Positions 9,039-18,562 of a DNA stretch of 64,000 nucleotides are shown piece after piece. Source of the DNA: Vibrio ziniensis (GTDB lineage: Bacteria > Pseudomonadota > Gammaproteobacteria > Enterobacterales > Vibrionaceae); contig NZ_CP049331.1 of the NCBI RefSeq assembly GCF_011064285.1, forward strand, positions 2,232,001-2,296,000, given 5' to 3'. The position numbers and the translations under genes are program-made. How positions within the stretch are numbered: the stretch's first letter is position 1; the number at the start of each line of letters is the position of its first letter. The notes below the pieces were generated by a model that saw only the letters and a program-made list of their open reading frames with translations, was not told the DNA's origin and ran no database searches.

Positions 9039-9589
9039 TTCTTCGACTCCTGCAATAGTTGCTGATATATCGGTGCCAGTGTTTGTTTCCAGTTTGTTGG
9101 ATTTACATCCCCAACATGGCGGTAACGAATTACACCATTAGCATCAATCAAAAAAGTTTCAGGAGCACCATAAACACCGAGATCGAGACCTAACATACCA
9201 TTGCCGTCAAATAGGCTGATCAGATAGGGATTACCTAACTCGTTTAGCCATTGCACAGCTTTATCGCGTTGGTCTTTGTAGTTTAAGCCGATGATTTTCA
9301 CATCTTGTTTTGCAAGCTCATTTAAGTATTGATGCTCGGCATAACAAGTTGGGCACCAAGTTGCCCACACATTAAGAAGCAGAGGCTCGCCACGAAATAT
9401 TGCCTGGTCATAAAGTTTGCCTGGTTCTGCGAGATCTTCTAGGCGAAACTCAGGTACGGCTTTGCCAACCAGAACAGACTCCAGTTTTGTTGGGTCATCA
9501 CCACCCGCATTCCTCACAAGTTGCGTAGTGAAAATCGCAACAAGACCAAGAAAAACAATCAAAGGAATAAATAATATTTTTTTGTTCAT
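9035..9589 (-). CDS. ccmG: Thiol:disulfide interchange protein CcmG/DsbE
   Basis: Periplasmic thioredoxin-fold protein of 184 residues tethered by an N-terminal membrane helix (ILFIPLIVFLGLVAIF). The redox motif is WATWCPTCYAEH. YGAPETFLIDANGVIRYRHVG is the typical CcmG/DsbE cis-Pro region. It keeps CcmH and apocytochrome c reduced, using electrons from DsbD. It abuts ccmF. Confidence 0.96.
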   Translation of the reverse strand: MNKKILFIPLIVFLGLVAIFTTQLVRNAGGDDPTKLESVLVGKAVPEFRLEDLAEPGKLYDQAIFRGEPLLLNVWATWCPTCYAEHQYLNELAKQDVKIIGLNYKDQRDKAVQWLNELGNPYLISLFDGNGMLGLDLGVYGAPETFLIDANGVIRYRHVGDVNPTNWKQTLAPIYQQLLQESKK

Positions 9590-11545
9590 TTAAGCCTCCT
9601 TCACTGCTGTTTTTCTAAAACGGTATCGCTTATCACTGATTGCAAGAATGCCACCAATAACCATCAATAAACCACCCGCCCAGATCCAGCGAACAAACGG
9701 TTTGTAGTACAAACGCACCGCCCATGCATTGCTGTCATCCAAACGCTCGCCCATTGCGATGTAGAGATCTCTTGTTAATCCACGATCAATCGCAGCTTCA
9801 GTCATCATTGACTTCGCTGTATTGTAGAAACGCTTCTCTGCATTCAATGTATTAATGTATTTACCGTTCTTGGTTACTTCAAACTGAGCAATATAACCAT
9901 CATAGTTCGGACCGCCTCGGTCAAGTAACCCTTTGAAATAAAAGTCGTATTCATTAAGTTGGAAATGTTCACCCGGTGCCAAACGCACGTCACGTTCAAT
10001 ACTGTAATTTTGCACCATAGCGATACCAATGATGGTTACTGCCAAACCGATATGGCCTAACACCATTGACCAATGACTACGATGAACCTGCTTCACGCCG
10101 ACCATAAAGGTATGTCTGTGGGTAGCGCGTTGGTAAATTTCGAAACCATGCAGCAGAATAATCCACCAAGCCATTACCCAGCCCATAAATGCCAGACCAG
10201 TAAAATGCTCAGCCGTCGCGAAAACAAAGGCTGCCGCCAAAACTAAAGAGGCTATCGCGCAGATAATTAAAGGTTTGATTACGCCAGATAGATTATCTCG
10301 CTTCCAACGCACCAGAGGACCAATACCAAGTAATAAGGCAAATGGGATCATAAGCCAGCTAAACAAGCTATTGAAGAATGGCGCACCAATCGATACAGAG
10401 CCCAGACCTAACTGTTTATGAACCAATGGCAGCAACGTACCAATAAGAACCACAACCAGCGCAGTGATGAGTAATACGTTGTTTGCTAGCAGCGCGTTTT
10501 CTCGTGATACCAGCTCATAATTACCCCGAGCTCTTACTGACGCACCTTTCACCGCAAACAGCAGTAAAGAACCACCGATAACAAAGACAAGGAAGCCTAG
10601 AATGAACATACCGCGAGCAGGGTCTGAAGCAAACGCGTGCACTGAAACCAAAATGCCTGAACGAACTAAGAATGTACCCAGAAGGCTTAACGAAAACGCA
10701 GAGATAGCCAGAAGCACGGTCCAAGCCTTAAACGTACCGCGTTTTTCTGTCACCGCAAGTGAGTGAATGAGCGCAGTACCTGCAAGCCAAGGCATGAACG
10801 AAGCATTTTCAACGGGATCCCAGAACCACCAACCACCCCAACCGAGTTCGTAATAAGCCCACCAAGAGCCAAGCACGATACCCAGTGTCAGAAATAGCCA
10901 AGCAGCGGTCGTCCAAGGACGAGACCAGCGAGCCCATGCAGTATCAAGACGACCGGTCATCAGTGACGCTATCGCAAAAGAGAACGCAACTGAAAAGCCA
11001 ACATACCCCATGTATAACATCGGTGGATGAATGATTAAACCTGGATCTTGTAGCAATGGGTTCAAATCACGACCATCAATAGGGAAATAGGGCAGAGTGC
11101 GTAGGAATGGGTTTGATGTGACTATGATAAACAGCAGGAAACCCACTGAAATCATACCCATAACAGCTAATACGCGCGCGACGGACTCTTGTGGCATACC
11201 GCGACTAAAGCTTGCCACAGCCACTGTCCAAGCGGCCTGAATTAATACCCAAAGTAACAGAGAACCTTCATGTGCTCCCCAAACCGCAGTTAAACGGTAA
11301 TACCAAGGAAGAAGGCTATTCGAGTTACTTGCTACGTATTTCACCGTGAAGTCATTGGTATAGAAAGCCCAAAGCAAAATACCAAATGACAATAGCAGAA
11401 ACGAGAACATACCCCATGCTAATGGGCGAGCAGAGTTCATCAGCAAGGTGTTGTTGCGAGAAGCCCCAACCAGAGGTAAAAGGCTTAGCAGTACCGCTAA
11501 ACCTAAAGAGACAATAAGGGCAAAATGACCAATTTCTGCAATCAT
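9590..11545 (-). CDS. ccmF: Haem lyase CcmF
   Basis: A large polytopic membrane protein (651 residues, about 15 predicted helices) that attaches haem from CcmE to apocytochrome c. The tryptophan-rich WWD haem-handling motif is visible as [20 protein letters not shown]. Conserved [19 protein letters not shown] precedes it. The C-terminal periplasmic region includes [19 protein letters not shown]. Length and motifs agree with E. coli CcmF. It overlaps ccmE by 4 bp. Confidence 0.97.
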   Translation of the reverse strand: MIAEIGHFALIVSLGLAVLLSLLPLVGASRNNTLLMNSARPLAWGMFSFLLLSFGILLWAFYTNDFTVKYVASNSNSLLPWYYRLTAVWGAHEGSLLLWVLIQAAWTVAVASFSRGMPQESVARVLAVMGMISVGFLLFIIVTSNPFLRTLPYFPIDGRDLNPLLQDPGLIIHPPMLYMGYVGFSVAFSFAIASLMTGRLDTAWARWSRPWTTAAWLFLTLGIVLGSWWAYYELGWGGWWFWDPVENASFMPWLAGTALIHSLAVTEKRGTFKAWTVLLAISAFSLSLLGTFLVRSGILVSVHAFASDPARGMFILGFLVFVIGGSLLLFAVKGASVRARGNYELVSRENALLANNVLLITALVVVLIGTLLPLVHKQLGLGSVSIGAPFFNSLFSWLMIPFALLLGIGPLVRWKRDNLSGVIKPLIICAIASLVLAAAFVFATAEHFTGLAFMGWVMAWWIILLHGFEIYQRATHRHTFMVGVKQVHRSHWSMVLGHIGLAVTIIGIAMVQNYSIERDVRLAPGEHFQLNEYDFYFKGLLDRGGPNYDGYIAQFEVTKNGKYINTLNAEKRFYNTAKSMMTEAAIDRGLTRDLYIAMGERLDDSNAWAVRLYYKPFVRWIWAGGLLMVIGGILAISDKRYRFRKTAVKEA

Positions 11546-12024
11546 TGACCACTTCCTTGTTTTTGTTCTGACGTGTAAGTCAGCGGTGCATGGTTCTTCT
11601 CCATAGCATCTGCAATTTCGGGTGGCATATACTCTTCGTCATGCTTCGCTAATACTTCGAAAGCTTCGACTGTCGTTGCATCGACTAATACACCTTGAGC
11701 AACAATGCCCTGCCCTTCGCGAAACAGATCTGGAAGGATACCGTCATACACCACCGTTACCGATGGACCAACATCATGCAGTAAAAAGCTAACTTTTAGA
11801 GAATTAGGATCACGCTTGACAGAACCCATAGTAACCATGCCGCCAATTCTTAAACGCTGGCCAACTTCAGGCTTTTTACCATCCTTACCATTCACGAGTT
11901 CAGTCGGAGTATAAAACAGATCCATATTTTGGCTTAATGCATAAAGAATCAAACCTGTCGTGGTGCCTAAACCAATAAGAATAGCGAGGACGATACTGAG
12001 CCTCTTTTTACGTCTTGGGTTCAC
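11542..12024 (-). CDS. ccmE: Periplasmic haem chaperone CcmE
   Basis: A 160-residue protein with an N-terminal membrane anchor ([22 protein letters not shown]) and an OB-fold beta-barrel. The covalent haem-binding His and nearby Tyr are in [17 protein letters not shown]. It accepts haem from CcmC/CcmAB and delivers it to CcmF. It overlaps ccmD by 4 bp. Confidence 0.97.
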   Translation of the reverse strand: MNPRRKKRLSIVLAILIGLGTTTGLILYALSQNMDLFYTPTELVNGKDGKKPEVGQRLRIGGMVTMGSVKRDPNSLKVSFLLHDVGPSVTVVYDGILPDLFREGQGIVAQGVLVDATTVEAFEVLAKHDEEYMPPEIADAMEKNHAPLTYTSEQKQGSGQ

Positions 12025-12227
12025 AGTGTGTTCTCCATATGTTTAGCCGCTTCGATACGCTCTTGACGTTTAATTTTATTTCTTACTTCTTTCATTAGCG
12101 CTTTACTGCGATTGATGCTCATAAACCATAAAACGGCCATTGATAAATAGGTAATACCAAAACCGCCCCACACATAACTGGCGTAGCCACCCATTGCAAA
12201 AAAGTCAGACCAAGTTTCAAAATGCAT
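12021..12227 (-). CDS. ccmD: Haem exporter subunit CcmD
   Basis: A small 68-residue single-pass protein: [25 protein letters not shown] leads into one membrane helix and then a charged cytoplasmic tail ([15 protein letters not shown]). It stabilises the CcmABC-CcmE complex. Size, motif FFxMGGYxxYVW and position are diagnostic. Confidence 0.94.
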   Translation of the reverse strand: MHFETWSDFFAMGGYASYVWGGFGITYLSMAVLWFMSINRSKALMKEVRNKIKRQERIEAAKHMENTL

Positions 12228-12229
12228 GG

Positions 12230-12976
12230 TTAATCCCCTTTCTCAGATTGGGCAAGTTCGATCACCCAAGGACGGTGGCTCTCTTTACTGATGATTTCGT
12301 TTCTCAAACGAGCAACAGTCAAAGCTCCAAAGAAGAAGGCAAAGCCGAATATATTTAGAAGCAACGGCCATAACATACTTGCAGAGATAGAAGGCTTCTC
12401 AAATTTAGTAATCGTCGCGCCCTGATGAAGCGTGTTCCACCATTCCACAGAGAAATGGATAATTGGCAGGTTAATCACTCCCACAATAGCAAGAATACCA
12501 GCCGCTTTCGCGGCGGTTTTCTGATCGTCAAAGGCATGATAAAGAGCAATGACACCCAGATAGAGGAAAAGCAGTATCAACTCTGAAGTTAAACGAGCAT
12601 CCCAAACCCACCAAGCACCCCACATGGGTTTGCCCCATACAGCACCAGTGATTAGCGCTATAAAAGTGTAAACCGCACCAATGGGTGCCATGGCTAGAGC
12701 TGCCATGTTAGATAGTCTTACCTGCCAGACAATACCGATAAATGCAGCAATTGCCATCGACATATAAGCTCCCATCGACCAAATTGCTGATGGCACATGG
12801 ATATAGATAAGTCGAAAGCTATCACCTTGTTGGTAATCTGATGGGGCAAAGGCAAGACCCCAGACAGTACCGGAGGTCAAACAGGCGAAAGCTAAAACAG
12901 CGAACCACGGAAATATCTTTCCACATAACTGATACGCAGATTCTGGCTTAGCGTAGGGATGGAGCCATTTCCACAT
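12230..12976 (-). CDS. ccmC: Haem exporter protein CcmC
   Basis: A six-helix membrane protein (248 residues) of the haem-handling family that loads haem onto CcmE. The WWD motif is MWGAWWVWDARLTSELIL, and the flanking conserved histidines are in IYIHVPSAIWSMG and IIHFSVEWWNTLHQG. It lies only 2 bp from ccmD. A 92-bp gap separates it from ccmB, the largest gap inside this operon. Confidence 0.97.
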   Translation of the reverse strand: MWKWLHPYAKPESAYQLCGKIFPWFAVLAFACLTSGTVWGLAFAPSDYQQGDSFRLIYIHVPSAIWSMGAYMSMAIAAFIGIVWQVRLSNMAALAMAPIGAVYTFIALITGAVWGKPMWGAWWVWDARLTSELILLFLYLGVIALYHAFDDQKTAAKAAGILAIVGVINLPIIHFSVEWWNTLHQGATITKFEKPSISASMLWPLLLNIFGFAFFFGALTVARLRNEIISKESHRPWVIELAQSEKGD

Positions 12977-13068
12977 TATTTATCCTCACTTTGCTTCTAA
13001 CACTTAACTTATTGCTGTTAAGTTTTTTATGTACATTTAGGCTAAAAATACAAATCTAATAATATAAG
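12977..13068 (-). other. Gap inside the ccm operon (ccmB-ccmC)
   Basis: A 92-bp AT-rich spacer in an otherwise overlapping operon. It holds the inverted repeat ACTTAAC/GTTAAGT (13002-13023), which has T6 on its plus-strand side only. It therefore cannot terminate the ccm transcript by the usual model but may be an mRNA processing or stabilising hairpin. Confidence 0.4.
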
Positions 13069-13737
13069 TTAGTTAACACTTACTCGTAGCGCAGCACTAA
13101 TGGCAAAAGGTGTTAACGTCATTGCACCTACCAGCATAGCGGCTAATATGGCGAGTTGGCCGTTATAAGCCATGCCTAAAGAAGCGGCATCTATCGCTGA
13201 TGTGGCAAAAATTAAAATAGGTATATACAACGGCAAAACAACCAGACTAAGCAATACACCACCTTTTTGCAGGCCAACGGTTAATGCTACGCCAATTGCA
13301 CCAATAAAACTAAGTGTTGGGGTACCTAGTAATAGAGTGCCCACGACTCCCAGCCAAGTGTCGAGATTTAATGACAGCAAAATAGCTAGAAGCGGACTAA
13401 TCAATATGAGAGGAACACCTGTCAGTAACCAATGAGCAAACACTTTAGACAAGGCAACTACAGATAATGGCACTGGCATAATCATCATTTGCTCAAGGGC
13501 ACCATCTTGGAAATCATCGCGAAACAGACGCTCTAGTGAGAGCAATGCGGAAAGCAGAGCAGCTACCCATACAATTCCCGGCGCAATACGTGATAAAAGA
13601 CCCGGCTCAGGGCCAATACTCAGAGGGAAAAGGGTAATGACGATAATAAAGAACCACAATGGGTTAAAAATATCTGCCTGACGTCGGAATGCGATAAGGA
13701 GTTCACGCTTAATGATCATCGCCATAGTTGAAAACAT
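13069..13737 (-). CDS. ccmB: Haem exporter permease CcmB
   Basis: An ABC-type permease of 222 residues with about six hydrophobic helices. The family start is MIIKRELLIAFRRQADIFNP, followed by PLSIGPEPGLLSRIAPGIVW and the conserved FRDDFQDGALEQ loop. With CcmA it drives release of holo-CcmE from CcmC. The start overlaps the ccmA stop by one base. Confidence 0.96.
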   Translation of the reverse strand: MFSTMAMIIKRELLIAFRRQADIFNPLWFFIIVITLFPLSIGPEPGLLSRIAPGIVWVAALLSALLSLERLFRDDFQDGALEQMMIMPVPLSVVALSKVFAHWLLTGVPLILISPLLAILLSLNLDTWLGVVGTLLLGTPTLSFIGAIGVALTVGLQKGGVLLSLVVLPLYIPILIFATSAIDAASLGMAYNGQLAILAAMLVGAMTLTPFAISAALRVSVN

Positions 13738-14357
13738 TAGGCGTCTCCTAGTTTGATTTTGCGTAACTTGTCATGGTCGGCAAACATATCTTGATGAGTG
13801 GTTAAGATAACGATACCGCCGTTTTCAGCATGCTTTAGAAACAGCGCTTCCAGTACTTTCACACCTTGTTTATCAATGGCTGTTAAGGGTTCATCCAGAA
13901 TCCATAGTTTCTGTTCACTTAACCATAATCTCGCCAAAGCCACACGGCGTTGCTGCCCTGCTGATAATTTAGCTACTGGAACATCTTCTCGCCCTACTAA
14001 TCCAACCTGTACTAATGCTTGGTAGATATCATCTTTGTTGCTTTTCGATGAGTGAACAGATTGATAAAAATGAAGATTCTCAAATGCGGTAAGTTCACGC
14101 TTGATACCCGTTTGATGTCCCAAAAACAGCAGATCCGAATGATAGCTCTCTCTGTCTTCTTCGATATTCACGTTATTCCAATAAATCTCACCTGCATCTC
14201 GGTCAGCAAGCCCCGTGATAATACGAAGTAGCGTGGTTTTACCCGTACCATTTCGACCTTCAATCTGAACCAGTTCGCCTGCGTCAATATTGAATGATAG
14301 ATGCTCAAACAGCACCTTTTCATCACGGATTGCAGTGAGATTGTTAACTTCCAGCAT
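13737..14357 (-). CDS. ccmA: Cytochrome c biogenesis ABC ATPase CcmA
   Basis: A 206-residue ATPase with Walker [12 protein letters not shown], signature [16 protein letters not shown], Walker B LWILDEP and an H-loop in VILTTHQ. It pairs with CcmB. It is the first gene of the ccm operon; a 200-bp gap with a terminator separates it from the chemotaxis genes, so it should have its own promoter. Confidence 0.96.
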   Translation of the reverse strand: MLEVNNLTAIRDEKVLFEHLSFNIDAGELVQIEGRNGTGKTTLLRIITGLADRDAGEIYWNNVNIEEDRESYHSDLLFLGHQTGIKRELTAFENLHFYQSVHSSKSNKDDIYQALVQVGLVGREDVPVAKLSAGQQRRVALARLWLSEQKLWILDEPLTAIDKQGVKVLEALFLKHAENGGIVILTTHQDMFADHDKLRKIKLGDA

Positions 14358-14524
14358 GAGCTTCTATATAACAAATTAGGGGTTGCTATATTAACACACC
14401 ACCGTTTAGACAAAATAGAAGAAGGGTATTACGAATCACGAAACTAAGTAAGAATCTGTTAATTTTTAGCGATTTGTTTTTTCTTTTACCACTTTGTGGT
14501 TACAAATGGGTATTTGCTAAAACG

Positions 14525-14552
14525 AAAAAAGGAAGCTGTATGCTTCCTTTTT
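14525..14552 (-). terminator. Terminator of the flagellar/chemotaxis operon
   Basis: The stem GGAAGC/GCTTCC, extended by A/T pairs, is followed on the minus strand by TTTTTTCG, just after the DUF2802 gene. It is roughly symmetric. It marks the likely end of the long flhA-to-DUF2802 transcription unit ahead of ccmA. Confidence 0.8.
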
Positions 14553-14568
14553 ACTTATGAGCTCTTAA

Positions 14569-15075
14569 TTAACGGGATTGTTTTCTGACTGGCGGTCTGT
14601 TAGGAACTACTCGTGTTTTACCTTCTGGATGACTCGATAATGGCGGAATCGCCTCTTTGCCTTGCAATTTGTTCTGCAAAGACATCATCAGCTCAGCTTC
14701 GGCTTTTGGTAACTCGCATTCTTCAATTAATTCATTGAGATCAGCGCCCAGTTTCACCATTTTGCTCGCTCTACTGTATAAGCGAGCGTCAGTGTCAGCA
14801 TTTTCAAGCTCTTTCAATCTGTCGTTTAAGTGCTTAATAATGTCTTGCTGATCGTTGACTGTTTTTCCGAGTCCAATAACAACCGAGCGTACCTCTAGCA
14901 TTTGTTTGCTAACTTTTTGCTGCTCTTTATCGGCATTTCGAAGTTGTTGCCTGAAATAGTCTGCTTGACGGACCATGGCTCGGCGCAGGCTAACCCATAC
15001 CAAGCCAATCAGCATTACGATCAGTGCAACACCACCTGCTAACAAGGGAGATGCATAAGACATCAACTCATTCAT
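14569..15075 (-). CDS. DUF2802 domain-containing protein
   Basis: A 168-residue protein with one N-terminal membrane helix (LLAGGVALIVMLIGLVWVSL), a coiled coil (about residues 32-95; QQLRNADKEQQKVSKQMLEV) and a C-terminal DUF2802 segment containing YSRASKMVKLGADLNELIEECELPKAEAELM, a helix-turn-helix-like tip. The same domain closes the polar flagellar operon of vibrios and pseudomonads. Architecture and position resemble Bacillus SwrB, which supports flagellar assembly, but that comparison is inference. The start overlaps the cheW stop by one base. Confidence 0.85.
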   Translation of the reverse strand: MNELMSYASPLLAGGVALIVMLIGLVWVSLRRAMVRQADYFRQQLRNADKEQQKVSKQMLEVRSVVIGLGKTVNDQQDIIKHLNDRLKELENADTDARLYSRASKMVKLGADLNELIEECELPKAEAELMMSLQNKLQGKEAIPPLSSHPEGKTRVVPNRPPVRKQSR

Positions 15076-15569
15076 TATAGATGAGCCATTTCATCCCATT
15101 CATCATCAGAAAGCAGTTTGTTCAGGTCAACCAAGATGAGAAGTTTGCCGTCACGGTTACTTACACCTTGAATAAACTTAGAGCTTTCATCAGTACCAAC
15201 ACTTGGGGTGGTATCAATTTCAGAAGAACGTAGATATACAACTTCAGCAACGCTATCTACAAGGATACCAATCACTTGACGCTCAGATTCAATGACAATA
15301 ATACGAGTATTATCACTTGTTTCACCCGGCATCAGACCAAAGCGTGCACGAGTATCGATAACAGTTACAACGTTACCACGCAGGTTAATAATACCCAAAA
15401 CATAATCTGGCGCACCTGGTACAGGAGCGATTTCAGTGTAACGAAGTACCTCACGCACTTGCATTACGTTGATGCCATAAGTTTCTTCTTCTAGTTGGAA
15501 CGTCACCCACTGAAGTACTTCATCCTTCGAGTGTTCTTTTCTAACTTCGACTCCGTTAGCTTGAGACAT
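15075..15569 (-). CDS. cheW: Chemotaxis coupling protein CheW
   Basis: A 164-residue CheW that links receptors to CheA. It is a single CheW SH3-like domain: VTFQLEEETYGINVMQVREVLRYTEIAPVPGAPDYVLGIINLRGNVVTVIDTR (positions about 25-77), then ILVDSVAEVV and FIQGVSNRDGKLLILVDL. No fusion is present. It stands between parP and the DUF2802 gene in the operon. Confidence 0.96.
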   Translation of the reverse strand: MSQANGVEVRKEHSKDEVLQWVTFQLEEETYGINVMQVREVLRYTEIAPVPGAPDYVLGIINLRGNVVTVIDTRARFGLMPGETSDNTRIIVIESERQVIGILVDSVAEVVYLRSSEIDTTPSVGTDESSKFIQGVSNRDGKLLILVDLNKLLSDDEWDEMAHL

Positions 15570-15618
15570 ACCTTTTCCTCTCTAAGTCGTTACCGACAAA
15601 ATAATATTTTATCCAGAG

Positions 15619-16611
15619 CTATTTATCTAATGCTTTTACATCAAGCCCTGCATTTAGCATAGCTATCAATGCTTCAACATGAATCAAAGCACACATTTTT
15701 TCTTTAACCATACCAGCAAGCCAAGGGCGTTTACCTACTTGCTCTCGCCAGCGAATCTTTTCACTGCTTAGCGTTTCTGTCCCCAACAGCTGAGAACATG
15801 CTAAACCCCACATGCTCTCACCCAACATAACAATATATTGGTACGCCTCTTTATAACTGTCATCACGCAGTTTTTCAGCCATGACCCACTTGGCAGTATC
15901 TACGACATCAAGCTGAGAGTCACGGTTAGTTTGTAAACCTAAGTACCATGCTGGACGACCAATTAAATGGTTGAGTTCAGCTTTGCGATGAATTCCACCC
16001 AGCTCATCTAAAGGAACAGCGAAAGTCACACCATTTACATCAAAGTATAGAACTTGGAAATTCTGTGCTCTGATAGGCGTTTCCCATGTGCCTAACGCAG
16101 CCATACCTGATTGCGTTTGTGGTGTAACCGCAACTTGTTCTTCAACTACGATTTCAGGTGCTATATCTACACTTACTTCTGGTAATTCGACCTCAATCGT
16201 TTCAACTTTAGCTTCAAGTTCAACTTCTGTGATGTCAGTTGTCACATCCCATTCTTGAATCTCCTCAACCATAGGTTTTGGTTCTTGAATAATCTGTTGT
16301 TCTACCACAGTGGGTTGAGTAGCGACTTGAATATCAATGGTATTTTGTTCTAGCACCTGTTCGAGTTCTGCGACTGGATTGCTAGCTTCCATCTGGCTTA
16401 ACAAACGCTGAACATCTTCCAGATTAGGCATATCCAGCTCTTGTAAACCGTCTAGCGGATCATCTAAATAGCTTTTTTCTGGAACAGATTGAACCATAGG
16501 AGCCAGTTCTAGCTCCTTTTCTACAGGCTGCTCTATCAGCTCTTCTTCTAGAAGAGCTGTAAAATAATCATCTAATGCTTGTTCACTTGATAGTGAATGG
16601 CTACTACTCAT
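15619..16611 (-). CDS. parP: ParP-like polar array protein with CheW/AIF-type C-terminal domain
   Basis: A 330-residue protein starting at MSSSHSLSSEQ; the longer frame extends into parC. The N-terminal ~170 residues are acidic and low in complexity (Glu/Val/Pro-rich). The C-terminal ~150 residues form a CheW-like domain (FQVLYFDVNGVTFAVPLDELGGI ... WLAGMVKEKMCALIHVEAL). In Vibrio, ParP binds CheA and array components and tethers them to the polar ParC system; this is established for V. cholerae and V. parahaemolyticus. It overlaps parC by 8 bp, so the two are coupled. Confidence 0.9.
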   Translation of the reverse strand: MSSSHSLSSEQALDDYFTALLEEELIEQPVEKELELAPMVQSVPEKSYLDDPLDGLQELDMPNLEDVQRLLSQMEASNPVAELEQVLEQNTIDIQVATQPTVVEQQIIQEPKPMVEEIQEWDVTTDITEVELEAKVETIEVELPEVSVDIAPEIVVEEQVAVTPQTQSGMAALGTWETPIRAQNFQVLYFDVNGVTFAVPLDELGGIHRKAELNHLIGRPAWYLGLQTNRDSQLDVVDTAKWVMAEKLRDDSYKEAYQYIVMLGESMWGLACSQLLGTETLSSEKIRWREQVGKRPWLAGMVKEKMCALIHVEALIAMLNAGLDVKALDK

Positions 16612-17380
16612 TGATAGCAAGCCTCTCCAAATACAATAGCAACTGTTTATAAGCAAATACGCCGCGACTACCGTCGGCGAAATGGGATGCGGGTAAGCGC
16701 TTCAGACTCGCATCTCTAAATTTTGTATCAATCGGTACTGCTGAAGACCACACTTGATCTGGGTAGTCTTTCTTTAGCTGCATCAATGTCTGCAATGACG
16801 CGCGGGTACGTTTGTCATACATCGTTGGCACTATGGTAACTTTGAATTCTCGGCTACGTGACTTTTGCATAATAGCGAGTGTACGAACCATGCGTTCTAA
16901 GCCTTTCATCGCCAAAAACTCAGTCTGTACAGGAATAAGAATACGGTCACTCGCTGCCAGAGCATTCACCATCATAACACCCAAAATCGGTGGACAATCG
17001 ATGAGGACATAGTCATAACGCTGACGCAAAACCATTAGAGCGCGCTTGAGGATCAATCCCATACCGCTGCGGTTGCCCATCACTCGGTCTAATGTCGCCA
17101 ATGACATGTGTGCTGGGATCAGGTCGATGCCGTCAACATCTGTTTTCAATATTAATGGTTTAACGTTTTGCTCGTTAAATTCTTTTAATTGAAACAAGTC
17201 GAATAAGCTGGTTGGAACGCTATCTGAGTCATAGCCCAGATAGGTCGTTAACGATGCATGTGGGTCAGTATCCACTAGCAATACACGTTTTCCCTGTTTA
17301 CTTAACAAACCGGCTAACGTAATCGTTGTTGTAGTTTTACCTACGCCACCTTTTTGGTTTGCAACGCTCCAAACAATCAT
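16604..17380 (-). CDS. parC: ParA-like polar chemotaxis ATPase ParC
   Basis: A 258-residue ParA/MinD-type ATPase with deviant Walker A QKGGVGKTTTTITLAG near the N-terminus, Walker A' DTDPHASLTTYLG, and Walker B VLIDCPPILG. It lacks the N-terminal DNA-binding domain of plasmid ParA. Sitting between cheB and parP, it matches Vibrio ParC, which positions chemotaxis arrays at the old pole downstream of HubP. It is unrelated to the topoisomerase IV subunit also called ParC. Confidence 0.93.
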   Translation of the reverse strand: MIVWSVANQKGGVGKTTTTITLAGLLSKQGKRVLLVDTDPHASLTTYLGYDSDSVPTSLFDLFQLKEFNEQNVKPLILKTDVDGIDLIPAHMSLATLDRVMGNRSGMGLILKRALMVLRQRYDYVLIDCPPILGVMMVNALAASDRILIPVQTEFLAMKGLERMVRTLAIMQKSRSREFKVTIVPTMYDKRTRASLQTLMQLKKDYPDQVWSSAVPIDTKFRDASLKRLPASHFADGSRGVFAYKQLLLYLERLAINE

Positions 17381-17389
17381 TAAATATCC

Positions 17390-18535
17390 TTATGCAAGAC
17401 CTACTTCAACCAGCATTCTTTCAGCAATGCGGTCTAGTGGTAGATCTTCAGATGAAATACCTGACTTTGCAACAGCTTGCGGCATACCATAAACCACACA
17501 GCTTGCTTCATCTTGTGCCCAAATGGTTGAACCCGCCGATTTCAGCATGCGAGAACCTTCTCGTCCATCAGCACCCATGCCGGTCAGGATCATTGACAAG
17601 ACTTTGTCGTTGTATACTTTTGCTGCTGAGCCAAACGTCACATCCACACATGGCTTGTAGTTCATACGTTCACCACCATCGAGAATACGAAGCTTTGCAG
17701 CACCAGGGCGTCCCTCTAGCATCATTTGCTTGCCACCTGGTGCCAAATAAGCAACGCCTGGACGCAACATATCGCCATCTTCTGCTTCTTTCACCTCGAT
17801 TTTACACAATGAATTCAACCGACTAGCAAAAGCAGCAGTAAAAGTCGCGGGCATATGCTGAACGAGAACAATAGGATGGGGATAATTGGCAGGCAACTTA
17901 GTCAGAATCTTTTGCAACGCAACTGGTCCACCAGTAGAAGTACCAATAGCAGTTAACTGATAGCTTTTACCGGAAGATTTAAAACGTGCCGCTGTCACGG
18001 TTGGACGAGCAGCAGGCGTTGCTGGAGCTGACGTTACGGCCGTTCTTGCTTGTGTACGCTCAAATGGACTGGTGGTCGATGCCGCTGTTGAAGCTGCTGC
18101 AGGTCGAGCGGTAGCCAATGGGCGACGCATAAAACTCTTTTTCGCCGCAATTTGAATCACGCGTTGCTGCAATAAGCTCACCGCTTCATCACGGTTTCTC
18201 GCAATATCTTCAAACTTCTTTGGCAAGAAATCTAAAGCACCCGCATCTAATGCGTCTAATGTAGCTTTAGCACCTTCTTGAGTTAACGAAGAAAACATCA
18301 AAATCGGTGTTGGATTAGATGCCATGATTTGACGGACGGCTGTAATACCATCCATCACTGGCATTTCAATATCCATAGTGATCACATCTGGCTTTAGACG
18401 TTCAGCTTTTTCAACTGCCTCTTTACCGTTAGTTGCTACATCGATAACTTCAAGGCGTGATTCAGCGTTTATAATTTCGCTTACTCGGCGTCGGAAAAAA
18501 CTTGAGTCATCTACAACTAATACTTTAATCGCCAT
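17390..18535 (-). CDS. cheB: Chemotaxis response regulator protein-glutamate methylesterase CheB
   Basis: A 381-residue protein with an N-terminal receiver domain (phosphoacceptor Asp55 in [13 protein letters not shown]), an Ala/Thr-rich linker at about 135-185, and a C-terminal methylesterase. The catalytic Ser is in [11 protein letters not shown], the His in VQHMPATF and the Asp in [11 protein letters not shown]. It removes methyl groups from receptors during adaptation. No cheR is in the window. It lies 27 bp after cheA. Confidence 0.97.
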   Translation of the reverse strand: MAIKVLVVDDSSFFRRRVSEIINAESRLEVIDVATNGKEAVEKAERLKPDVITMDIEMPVMDGITAVRQIMASNPTPILMFSSLTQEGAKATLDALDAGALDFLPKKFEDIARNRDEAVSLLQQRVIQIAAKKSFMRRPLATARPAAASTAASTTSPFERTQARTAVTSAPATPAARPTVTAARFKSSGKSYQLTAIGTSTGGPVALQKILTKLPANYPHPIVLVQHMPATFTAAFASRLNSLCKIEVKEAEDGDMLRPGVAYLAPGGKQMMLEGRPGAAKLRILDGGERMNYKPCVDVTFGSAAKVYNDKVLSMILTGMGADGREGSRMLKSAGSTIWAQDEASCVVYGMPQAVAKSGISSEDLPLDRIAERMLVEVGLA

Positions 18536-18562
18536 AGTTTTCCTTAAATTTTATACTCTTAT

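Noticed and set aside
13002..13023. Inverted repeat with T-run between ccmB and ccmC as a terminator
   Set aside because: The T-run is on the plus strand, opposite to ccm transcription, and no plus-strand gene ends there.
16604..17380. Topoisomerase IV subunit ParC
   Set aside because: Name clash only; the sequence is a ParA/MinD-type ATPase with a deviant Walker A motif.
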